Shown here: positions 38,166 to 47,008 of the stretch, piece by piece
Numbering within the stretch: the stretch's first letter is position 1
Layout: every line of letters starts with the position of its first letter
NCBI GenBank assembly: GCA_030446765.1
Contig: JAUJMR010000002.1
Coordinates: forward strand, 234,743 to 298,742
Source of the DNA: Chloroflexia bacterium
Lineage (GTDB): Bacteria; Chloroflexota; Chloroflexia; Thermobaculales; Thermobaculaceae
Reading direction: 5' to 3'
DNA: 64,000 nucleotides
Made by a program: the position numbers and the translations under genes
The notes under the pieces: generated by a model
The model's input: the letters and a program-made list of their open reading frames with translations, nothing else
The model's database searches: none
What the model was told of the DNA's origin: nothing

Positions 38166-39885
38166 GTGTTGAAGGTCAGCGGACTGTCGAAGTCATACGA
38201 GACACAGGAAATCTTACAGGATATGTCGTTCGTCCTGAACAGAGGGAGAAGGCCGACTGGTCGGTCCCAATGGCTGCGGGAAGTCCACGTTGCTGCGCAT
38301 CATCTCGGGATTGGAGCGCCCGGACGCCGGGAGCGTGTGGCTCGATCCGGGCGACACGGTCGGGTACCTGGCGCAGTATCCCGCGGAGGACCTGGCGCTT
38401 TCCGTGCGCGAGTCCCTGCTGCGTGGCGCGGGTACCACCGGTGCGTTGATGCGCACGGTTACGGAGCTCGAGCAGCGGATGCCCTATGCCTCCGGGGAGG
38501 ATTTGGATCGCCTGCTCGGGGAGTACGCGACCGTGCAGGCGGAGTTCGAGCGGCTAGGAGGCTACGAGCTGGAGGATCGCATCGTGGGCGTGGTGCGCGG
38601 CCTGGAGATCGACGCGCGCTTGGATGGGCCGGTCGGCACGCTCTCGGGCGGCAACAAGACGAAGCTCGGACTGGCTCGGCTGCTGCTCTCGGGCGCGACG
38701 GTGCTGCTGCTCGACGAGCCGACGAACTATCTCGACCTGCCCGCGCTGTTGTGGCTGGAACGGTGGGTGCGCGAGAGTCAGGCCGCGTGTGTGATCGTCT
38801 CGCACGACCGCCGATTTCTGGATGAGACGGCGGGTAAGATCCTGGAGATCGACGCGCAGCAGCACACGCTGCGGGCGTGGCCGGGAAACTACAGCGCATA
38901 CGCAGATGCCCGGTCGCGTGAGAAGGAAAAGCAGCTAAGCAGGTGGCTCGATCAGCAAGCGCGGAAGAAGCGTATCGAGGAGGACATCCGGCGCACAAAG
39001 GAGCAGGCGCGGGGCGTGGAATCCAGGACTAACCTGGACACTGCCCGCCGCTACGCGAAAAAGGTGGCGGCAAAGGCGAAGGCGCGCGAGGGGCGGCTGG
39101 AGCGAGACCTCGCACGAAACGAGGTCGAGCAGCCAGTGCGCACGTGGGGGCTGCACCTCACCGGCCTCGGAAAGGGGGACATTGATGACGACCGCACCGT
39201 GCTCCATGTGTCCGGCCTGCACGCGGGCTATCCCGGACACGATGTTCTCCGTGGCGTCGATCTCCGGGTGCACGGCAGGGACCGCCTGGCGCTGCTCGGG
39301 GCAAACGGGAGCGGGAAAAGTACGCTGCTCCGGTGCCTGACGGGAATGGCGGAGGAAGATATACGCACGGCTGGCTTTGACCTGCGGACGTCCGCAAGAG
39401 CAGACGTCCGCATCACATCCGGCGAAGTGCGGCTCGGCAGTGGTGTGCGGCTGGGCATTCTGAGCCAGGAGGCGGCGGAACTGCCTCGGGACCAGACGGT
39501 GTACGACGTGTTCCGCGCGGGCACCCATATGTACGAGGACGAGGCGCGCGCCTACCTGCACAAGTTCCTGTTCGGGGAGGACGATGTACGGAAACGTGTG
39601 GAGTCACTCAGCTATGGCCAGCGGGCGAAGCTCGCGCTCGCATTGCTCGTATTGGGCGAAGCAAACTTTCTCGTGCTTGACGAGCCGACGAGCCACATGG
39701 ACATGGCGGCGATCGAGGCGATGGAGACCGCAATCGCGGATTACACCGGCCCGCTCCTCGTCGTCTCCCACGACCGCTACTTCCTCGATCGGATCGGTAT
39801 TACGCGCACGGAAGTAATGGAGGACGGGCGCCTGCACCGGGTCGAAGGCATCGCGGAATATGAGGTGGGTTTCAGGAGCGCGTAG
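38166..39885 (+). CDS. ABC-F family ATPase (ribosome protection type), frameshifted
   Basis: Two nucleotide-binding domains joined by a linker, no membrane domain: the ABC-F family, whose members act on ribosomes as translation factors or antibiotic-resistance proteins. The first Walker A is split. Frame 1 reads LKVSGLSKSYETQEILQDMSFVLNRG, and the next frame resumes LVGPNGCGKSTLLRIISGLE. The canonical text between them (GEKAG) would need two extra G bases in G runs near 38245-38256. NBD1 has LSGGNKTKLGLARLL and LLLDEPTNYLDL; NBD2 has LALLGANGSGKSTLL, the variant signature LSYGQRAKLALALL and LVLDEPTSHMDM. The linker (about 210-290) is basic with the usual KKRIEEDIRRTKEQ. GTG 38166 with AGGAG 7 bases upstream is preferred. 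Which subfamily it belongs to is not determined. Confidence 0.88.
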
Positions 39886-39970
39886 TTGTCACCACGTTGT
39901 CACAGGGTTTGGAATGGCTTTGCTTCTGAATCGTCGTTCCTCAGAATAGGTGTCTTTGCCCGAACTCGGG

Positions 39971-40005
39971 TCAGGCGCTGCGGCTCGCTGGTCCGCAGCG
40001 CCTGA
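39971..40005 (+). terminator. Long perfect hairpin after the ABC-F gene
   Basis: TCAGGCGCTGCGG pairs perfectly over 13 bp with CCGCAGCGCCTGA around a 9-base loop, 85 bases after the ABC-F stop. There is no T-run, so it may be a weak terminator or a dispersed palindrome. Confidence 0.5.
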
Positions 40006-40871
40006 TGCGTCAACACCCATTCAGAAGCTGTGGGTTCAAACCTCGTCCTCTGGCGCACATGCCTCGCAGCGTGGCTCCCATACCGACAGGGCATAACGGA
40101 GGTTGACGAGGTCACGAACCGCAGCGCTCTCGAAGCGGCGACTGCCGCAGTGGACGGGGACGTACCAGGAACAAGTCGCCTCTATGCAGCCGGAACGCGC
40201 GTCCCGATCGACGTAGATGGAATGAAAGTCGACTGCCTCACCCGTGAGCTCCAGGGCTCGGCCGGCCAGATCACACTGCAACTTCACGATGTCCTGGAGC
40301 TCGGAGCGCCTGCACGCGACGGCCGCGCGTCCGCTGTCAAATACCGCAACACATCGGACCTCCAGATGCTTGCTAATGAAAGTGCTCGACTATCCATCAC
40401 TACCGTGAGCCTCCAAGGCGCACCGGGATGGGCCAGCCAGATCCCCAAACGAACGCCGCAACTTCTCGATGTCCTGGAGGGAGGTGATGATGGAGTTTCG
40501 AGGAGCGCGCGCCTGCACGTTGTCGCCGCCGTTGCGCAGGCTACCGGTTTCGAATCGCCAGGGTTTTGCTCACGTGGCTGCATCGCGAGCGGCACTGAAG
40601 ACGAGCCCAGGATCGAAGGAATCAGCCGGCATCATGCTGTCATATACCTGCAACTGGACATCGGACCTCCACGGTTCGGTCTTTGCGCTGCTACACCGAC
40701 ACGCAAGTCGAGGCGCAGTCAAGTTGATGAGGATCCGTGCGCGATGTCTCGTCATCACTACCCTGTATGAGCCTAATCCAGATGCGCACTGGGATGGACC
40801 GGAATACGTCAAGCTGGCGGTACATCCCTCAATCGGATCGTCGCTGCCTATCCCACCGGCCGCTCTAGACC
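40006..40871 (+). other. Region without a recognised gene
   Basis: About 870 bases. The track ORF 40030-40770 (246 residues) is open but has no recognisable domain and poor coding character. CGATGTCCTGGAG occurs near 40287 (after CA-A-CTTCA) and again near 40467, with partly similar flanks, so an old duplication is possible. I see no promoter or RNA gene here. Confidence 0.45.
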
Positions 40872-41162
40872 TCACACCTCGGAGAAGAGGAACATAACTC
40901 CGGTGGTTGATGAAGGTTCAAGATCCCGGCAGCGACGGCTCTCGAAGCGCCCGACTGGAGAGGACGACTCGCCGCTCCGCGTGGCCCATCTCTGCAACGC
41001 GGTGGTACGGTGGCTCCCCACCATCGAGGGCATTGACCCTGCCGGATTCAAATCGCCTACGTTCGGAAGCTTCGCTGCCAAGGGCAAGTGGTAGTTTGTG
41101 TAGTACGCCTCGAACGCCTCCGGGTCTTCCGGGCGGCCGAACAGGACTGTGAGCTTTAGCAT
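40872..41162 (-). pseudogene. EthD-domain protein, degraded
   Basis: Minus strand. The start LKLTVLFGRPEDPEAFEAYY followed by HLPLAAKLPNV is the typical beginning of EthD-type dimeric alpha/beta-barrel proteins, small proteins linked to ether or aromatic degradation. After this the frame is lost; EPPYHRVAEM-like sequence is found in another frame, and the tail TGVMFLFSEV returns to the family pattern. At least two shifts are needed. Dead or damaged. Confidence 0.65.
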
Positions 41163-41270
41163 TGATTCCTCCCCGTTCTCGCTTGAATACAGTTCTATTC
41201 CTGGCAGTGGCCAGACCGTTGGCGCTTTGACTGAAGCGGTCTCGGTCTCGCCAACCCTAGAAGCTGAAGC

Positions 41271-41671
41271 TCAACCGGCATCGAGCGCGACAACGTATGC
41301 CGCCGTGTCTTCAAAACACCGGCACATCGCGATCATCCCGTCCCTGAGCGTGTAGACGTGTGTGCCCACTCCTGCTCAAACGTGCGGCCGGTGGACTTTA
41401 TGAGCTAAGACGACCACGGTGTCACCTTGTGCGATGAAGTCACGAGGCTCGAACCGCTGAAACTCGATGGTTTCCCCCACCGGGTGAAGAACTCCTCGAC
41501 TGCCTCGCGCCCGTGGCGAGTGCCGGCAAACGGGATCACAGGTGGGCCCTGAAAGGTCCACTCCACATCTTCAGTCAGGAGGTCCAGCAGCGCTGGGATA
41601 TCACCACGGCTGACTGCCGCATAGTTTCGTTGTACTACGTCCGCGTTCTGCTGTTCTGTTTCGAGGCTCAT
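41271..41671 (-). pseudogene. SnoaL-like (NTF2-fold) protein, frameshifted
   Basis: Minus strand. MSLETEQQNADVVQRNYAAV and GDIPALLDLLTEDVEWTFQG open a SnoaL/NTF2-like domain of about 130 residues. The middle changes frame (VGETIEFQRFEPRDFIAQGD), and the C-terminal strand HVYTLRDGMIAMCRCFEDT lies in a third frame up to the stop at 41271. These small alpha+beta barrels include polyketide cyclases, ketosteroid isomerases and many unknowns. Broken at two or more points. Confidence 0.65.
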
Positions 41672-41930
41672 TCGGATGGCTCCTTTCTCGTTACTCCCAT
41701 CTTCAACGGGCTTGCAGCTTAGGCCGGGTTTGGTGGACCTACAGGCACTTACTCTGTCTACCTCCTTCTGCTTCAAGGCGGGTTGGCCACCGCGACTGAT
41801 CGCCAATAGCCTTATGCATCGACGTTACGGGGTTCCGGGGGTGGCGGACATCCCTCCTTTGGGGGATTTCACTGCGGTATAATGCGGGCTCGGTTATGGG
41901 CCGGGAGTCGTATTGCCCATATCAGGGGTC

Positions 41931-42983
41931 ATGAATACTTTGGACCTCGCCAACGACCGGGTGTTCTCTGAGGTCAAGCGCCTCTGCTATACGGGCCTGG
42001 ACGCCGCAACGCTTCGCCAGCGGGTGCTCGAGCGATTGAGGCGCGCCGTGCCGTTTGAGGATACGTCGCGTTCACAATGGACCCTTCGAGCGGTTTAATC
42101 ACCGACGCGATTGTCGAAGTGATGGGTGATGAGCGGGGACTTCGCCTCTTCCTAGAGCACGAAGACGACGTGCTCGAGTTCAACTGGATGGCGCGAAACC
42201 GTCTGTCAGTGGGCCTGCTCTCGGAGGCCACGGGCGGCAAGCTCGACCGTGCCCTGCGCTATCTCTGCTCGGTCCCGCCGGGTTCGGCTACGAATCCCGC
42301 AGTGCACTCACCACGGGCGCAGAACTGTGGGGCGGATTGTGTCTTACCCGAGAGAAGGGGGCGCCCGGACTTCACCGCTCGAGATCCTTCGCAGGGTCTC
42401 CCCGCACATTGGTGCGGGTCTCAGGGCAGCAAGCCTCCGGCTGGAACCCAGGATGACCGGGACAACGACGATGCAGAGGAGTACTGGTCCTGGACCACAG
42501 GGGAACAGTAGTGAACGACAGCTACGAGATCTCGGCGATCTCGGCGCTGGTGGGAGGAGGAGGGCCTCCCCGCCTCCTGTCTGGGCAGTGATGGGGCTCT
42601 AAGAAAGGCACTGCAAGGGGGTGCGGATCGAGATGTCAACAGCACCCCGCAGATTCTGCGGGGGGGGGCGTTCGACGCTGGCTTACCCTTCAGGCATCAC
42701 AGTCCGAGCCGAGCTTGACCCGCCCGTTCGAGTCGGTTCTGATCATCGCCCCAGCAGTTGAAACGTACTGAGCCTAACGGCCATCGGTTATGGGCTGAGC
42801 CCGCGCGAGCAAGAGGTGGTCGACCTGGTCGTACGTGGAGCCTCCACCAAGCAGATCTCCCAAGCACTTTACATCGCTGAGTACACGGTGAAGGACCACC
42901 TCTCTAATATATTTGAGAAGGTCGGCGTCCGGGGTCGTCGGGAACTCGTCAAACGACTCTACCTCGATACCATTTTCCCGTAG
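41931..42983 (+). pseudogene. LuxR-family transcriptional regulator, multiply frameshifted
   Basis: Plus strand. Successive frame segments give TLDLANDRVFSEVKRLCYTG, then MDPSSGLITDAIVEVMGDE, FNWMARNRLSVGLLSEATGG, ELWGGL/RGRPDF-like pieces, and finally a LuxR helix-turn-helix: LSPREQEVVDLVVRGASTKQ and YTVKDHLSNIFEKVGVRGRR. The order fits a regulator with a GAF-like sensor N-terminus and a C-terminal LuxR HTH of about 350 residues. A TATAAT box lies at 41878-41883. The last piece is absent from the track because it lacks a start codon. A second, shorter relative lies at 53876. Confidence 0.75.
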
Positions 42984-43128
42984 TTCATCACGACCGTGAT
43001 GCATCGCGCACCCCCATCATTGTGACCGGCAGAACCATTGCTCTGCGCCGCCACCAGCGAAGGCACGCTCGGGTGGCGGGGCGCCTCCTGCACTCGGACT
43101 CGAACAGCGTGGGGAACGCGCTTAGAGC

Positions 43129-43244
43129 CTATCCACGAACCTGCATTTTCTCGATTTTGCGGGAGATGAGTTGTGCGCAGGCGAGGTGGATGAAAGCGAG
43201 AAAGTTCTCTGGCTTCTTCTCCCAGCGAACAAGCAACCGTGCAT
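43129..43244 (-). mobile_element. C-terminal remnant of an IS5-type transposase
   Basis: Minus strand reading gives RLLVRWEKKPENFLAFIHLA followed by CAQLISRKI and a stop at 43129-43131. This is the typical end of IS5/DDE_Tnp_1 transposases. Upstream parts of the gene are missing, so only about 38 codons remain. Confidence 0.65.
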
Positions 43245-43425
43245 AGATACAACAGCCGTTCGGTTTGCACGGGGGCGGGCGTGCCCGCTGGCGGCAGTTC
43301 CCAGGCTTCTCTCTCTATCTGATGCGTTGTGTGGTATCATCTGGCCCAACATTACCGTGGCAGCCGAGATAACTGGTCCGCCGTGATGGCACAGTGCTGG
43401 GTCGTGGTTATGAAGAGGTGGGGCG

Positions 43426-45802
43426 ATGGACGATCTGTTGGCGGCTCGCGTCCAGATGGAGGTCTCGCTGGCCTTCCATATGATCTTCGCTGCTATTGGC
43501 ATCGGCATGCCGTTGCTGATGGTTATCGCGGAAGGTTTATGGCTTCGACGAGGTGATGAAACATACCTTCACCTTGCGAAGAAGTGGTCGAAGGTCACGG
43601 GGTTGCTCTTCGCAATCGGCGCGGTCAGTGGCACCGCACTCTCGTTCGAGTTGGGATTGCTATGGCCCAGGTTCATGGAGTTCGCGGGCGGCATCATTGG
43701 CGCGGCCTTCGCTCTCGAAGGGTACGCATTCTTCATCGAGGCGATCTTTCTCGGTCTCTATCTGTACGGCTGGACACGCCTCAGGCCCGTGGTGCATTGG
43801 CTCTGCGGCATTGTGGTGGCTGTGAGCGGTGCCCTCTCCGGGATACTGGTGGTGTCGGCGAATGCCTGGATGCAGCATCCAACAGGCTTTGACGTGGAGA
43901 ATGGCAAGCCGGTCAACGTCGATGTACTTGCTGCACTGTTCAACCCTGGCTGGGCGGTCTTTGCAACGCACTATCTTGCGTGCTACGTGGCCACCTCGTT
44001 CGCAGTCGCAGCGGTCTATGCGTTCGGGCTGCTGCGGCGTGAACGCGATGAGTACCACAGCAAGGCGCTGAAGTTGGCAATGATTGTGGTTGACCGCGTT
44101 GGCACAGCCTATCTCCGGAGACCTCAATGCCCGGTTTGGTCTGCCCCTGGATTTGGGCCTGTCAGGATGTGAGTCCGGCAGCCTCTGATGATGATACGTC
44201 GGCAACAACAACCTGTTGCGAGCTATCTCTGCCGGCGTCCGATAGCCCAACGAGGTGAGGTCTCTCCTCGTTGTACTGCCTCCTCCACCTCTCGATCACT
44301 ACCTGCGCGTATCGTAGGTTGTAGAACACCTCCTCATTCAAGCACTCATCGCGTAGCTTGCCGTTGAAGCTCTCGCAGTGGCCGTTCTGCCACGGATGCC
44401 CTTCGATGTACGCTGGTGGGCGATGAACTCCCCACCGTTATCGCTCCTCAGATACTTGGGCTCGCCATAGAGCAGTTCAGAGAGCGTCTCGAGCACCGGA
44501 CTCTGATCCGATGACATTGCCTCGTGTATTCATCCGGGACCACCAGCAGCTTCAGCACCCGTTCGTCTCTGTTCGGTCGTACACGAAGTCATACGTCCAC
44601 GTGCCCTCTGTATTCGGCCCTACTTGGCAGCTGCTGCTGGTTCCCTGCCTTGCGCCTCCTCGGTCTCCTCCTGGGCAAGCTCAGTCTGCCTTCCACACTC
44701 TCCACCCTCTTGGGGTTTACGGACTCGCCCCCTCTCCTCAGCATCGCCGTGATCCGTCGGTACCCGTACCGCTTGTGCTTCCGAGACAACTCTACCCGGA
44801 CTCGGAACTGCTCTTGCTCGAACGTCCTTCGCTCTGGACTGGTACGTAGAGCGCCTTATCCCCACGCTGTTGCACGCCGTCCTTTCTGAGGCTCCGTTGT
44901 CGAAGCTCCTCTTGGCAAGGGCCTCTTTGACCTCGTTGTGGGCTTGTTCCGCTACCAGCTTCTTGACCGCGTTGGCTGCGAGACATCCAGTCCCTGGTAC
45001 TCCTTCTTCCAGCGGTAGAGTGTCCACTCGCTGATACCGTACTTACGGCACACCTCCGCCTTGGTCGCGGCCGTGTCTGCTTCCCTCAGTATCTCGACGA
45101 TCTGTTCCTCGCTGTAGCGCTTCTTCACGGTCTCCTCCTACCTGCCGGAGGATACCAGACTCACACCAACTGGCCCAGTTTTTGGGGGCAAGGTCACACC
45201 AACCCACAAAACTCGCCGCTATGGAGGGCCTGTTCGAGACCCAAAGGGGAGCACCTCTGACAATAGGTGGCTGGCCGGATGTCGGGGCCGGTGAGATTCG
45301 CTACGGCATTGAGATACCGAAGGGACTGAGTCTGCTCGCTAAGCACGATATCAACGCCGAGGTTATGGGGCTGAACGACGTGCCTCCGCGTGACAGGCCG
45401 AATGTTTATATCGTGCGTACCGCGTTCCAGATCATGGTCGGCTTCGGAACCGCTCTGATCGGGATCGCCGCGTGGTACTGGGCATCGCGACGGTGGCGGC
45501 GTCTGGACAATCGCTTGCTGTTGCTCGCACTGGTCGCATCTGGCTTTATGGGCTTCATCGCACTGGAGGCCGGATGGTTTGTAACTGAGGTCGGACGGCA
45601 GCCGTGGGTGATCTATGGGGTCATGCGCACCGAGGACGCGGTAACGCCGGTACCCGGAACAGCCAACGTCTTGTACGGGTTCTCACTCCTGTACGTTGTA
45701 CTGGCCGCAACCCTTGTATGGCTCTTGCTGCGACTACGGCACCGCGGACCAGAGCAGGCACACGAACACCACAGTGGGAGCGAGTCTAATGTTTCCCATT
45801 GA
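43426..45802 (+). pseudogene. cydA: Cytochrome bd oxidase subunit I, interrupted by an IS element
   Basis: Subunit I of the quinol oxidase that reduces O2. The N-terminal part (43426 to about 44139) has RVQMEVSLAFHMIFAAIGIG with the haem-ligand His, GTALSFELGLLWP, and WMQHPTGFD. A one-base shift near 44092 precedes QPISGDLNARF. Then the IS3-type element intervenes, and the gene continues at about 45186 with SHQPTKLAAMEGLF, the quinone-loop region, and GWFVTEVGRQPWVIYG (conserved W-x-x-T-E-x-G-R-Q-P-W). No Q-loop insertion is visible, which fits the short type. TTTGG occurs at both insertion edges (44135-44139 and 45181-45185), a possible target duplication. cydB overlaps the 3' end by 14 bases. 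As written, no intact subunit I can be made. Confidence 0.9.
44140..45180 (-). mobile_element. Degraded IS3-family element inside cydA
   Basis: Minus strand. OrfA begins near 45130 with KKRYSEEQIVEILREADTAA and EVCRKYGISEWTLYRWKKEY, a typical IS3 helix-turn-helix. OrfB pieces follow in different frames: a block with HKRYGYRRITAML, then SDNGGEF, NGHCESFNGKLRDECLN and RPHLVGL/GYRTPAEI, containing the second Asp and Glu of the DDE triad. Imperfect inverted ends are visible: TGGGCC...TGTGAGTC at the left (from 44154) and the complement of TGGGCCAGTTGGTGTGAGTC at the right (to 45177). Many frameshifts and a length of about 1.04 kb show it is dead. Confidence 0.8.
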
Positions 45803-46868
45803 GGAGATGTTGGCTGGGGTAGGCGTGCTCGCGGTCATTGCGTACGCGCTGCTAGCAGGCGCCGACTTCGGTGCGGGCGTGTGGGACTTGCTGGCCCGTG
45901 GGCCCCGAAAGGACCTGCAGCGGCAGGCAATCGCCGAGGCCATCGGGCCAATCTGGGAGGCGAACCACGTCTGGATGATCTTCCTCATAGTCATCCTGTT
46001 CTCCGGCTTTCCGCCTGCGTTCGCCGCACTGAGCATCGCTCTTTTCGTGCCGTTTCACCTGATATTGGTTGGGATAATGCTTCGCGGCGCCTCCTTCGTC
46101 TTCCGCGCGCACGGGGCAGCAGCGGCTGGTTTCCGTGCAGCATGGGGACCGGTCTTTGGGAGCGCCAGCGTGTTCACGCCTGTGTTGCTTGGCATGTGTC
46201 TGGGAGCGGTATCCTCTGGGTCAATCCGCGTCAGCAACGGCGTGGTACTGGCGGATTACTGGTCTGCGTGGACGGCGCCGATCTCATGGCTTATCGGCGC
46301 GCTGGCGCTCATCCAGGCGGCGTACCTGGCGGCGGTCTATTTGTGCCTGGAGACGGCTGGAGAATTGCGCGAAGACTTTCGCCGAAGAGCCCTTGTTTCC
46401 AGCCTGGTTGTGATTGTGATAGCCACCGTAGCCTTCCCCGTACTCATTGCGGAGGCGCCGCATCTCTGGCGCTCGCTTCTGCAGCCGCACGTGGTTCCCG
46501 TGATTCTCGTGGGGATGGTTCTTGGCGCGGCATCGCCCTGGGCTCTTTGGCACCGCCGGTTTCGGCTCGCACGTCTCGCCGCGGCCGGAGAGGTCTCTGC
46601 GATTATTGTAGGGTGGGCACTGGCACAGCGCCCCTATATCATCTATCCAGATGTGACCGTCAGCAACTCCGCTGCGTCGCGGGGGATGATACTGTTTACG
46701 CTCTGGACGCTACCGTTCGCTGCTGCACTGCTTGTGCCCTCATTGTGGTTTCTGTTTTCCGTCTTCAAGGGACAGAATCCGGCCGCGGCTGAGCCGCCAG
46801 CGGGGCTTACCGGACGTCCTATGGGAGAGGCAACCTTCACCGTGACCCGAACGGATCGGGGGTCTTGA
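45789..46868 (+). CDS. cydB: Cytochrome bd oxidase subunit II
   Basis: Subunit II of the bd-type quinol oxidase, 359 residues with about eight or nine membrane helices. AYALLAGADFGAGVWDLLA is the diagnostic N-terminal motif, followed by AIGPIWEANHVWMIF and the C-terminal FTLWTLPFAAALLVPS. It is intact, in contrast to cydA. ATG 45789 overlaps the last 14 bases of cydA, so the two were translationally coupled. The track start at 45696 is rejected. Without CydA this subunit is not expected to form an active oxidase. Confidence 0.93.
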   Translation: MFPIEEMLAGVGVLAVIAYALLAGADFGAGVWDLLARGPRKDLQRQAIAEAIGPIWEANHVWMIFLIVILFSGFPPAFAALSIALFVPFHLILVGIMLRGASFVFRAHGAAAAGFRAAWGPVFGSASVFTPVLLGMCLGAVSSGSIRVSNGVVLADYWSAWTAPISWLIGALALIQAAYLAAVYLCLETAGELREDFRRRALVSSLVVIVIATVAFPVLIAEAPHLWRSLLQPHVVPVILVGMVLGAASPWALWHRRFRLARLAAAGEVSAIIVGWALAQRPYIIYPDVTVSNSAASRGMILFTLWTLPFAAALLVPSLWFLFSVFKGQNPAAAEPPAGLTGRPMGEATFTVTRTDRGS

Positions 46869-47008
46869 CGCAGACACGAGGGACTTGTACAATCTTAGCA
46901 CTTTCCCAACTTTCAACGTGCTTTTCGTCCATTAGAAACGAACCCGTAGCAGTGGTCGCAGATCCGGGCAGCGGCGGTCCGGGCATTTTATAGAGTGGGG
47001 GGGCGAGC

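Noticed and set aside
40015-40060. tRNA-like 3' half (GGGTTCAAACC)
   Set aside because: A T-loop-like string is present, but its arm pairs only by wobbles, and no acceptor stem, anticodon arm or D arm can be drawn.
40030-40770. 246-residue ORF on the plus strand
   Set aside because: It is open but has no recognisable domain, no SD, and a composition typical of chance ORFs in GC-rich DNA.
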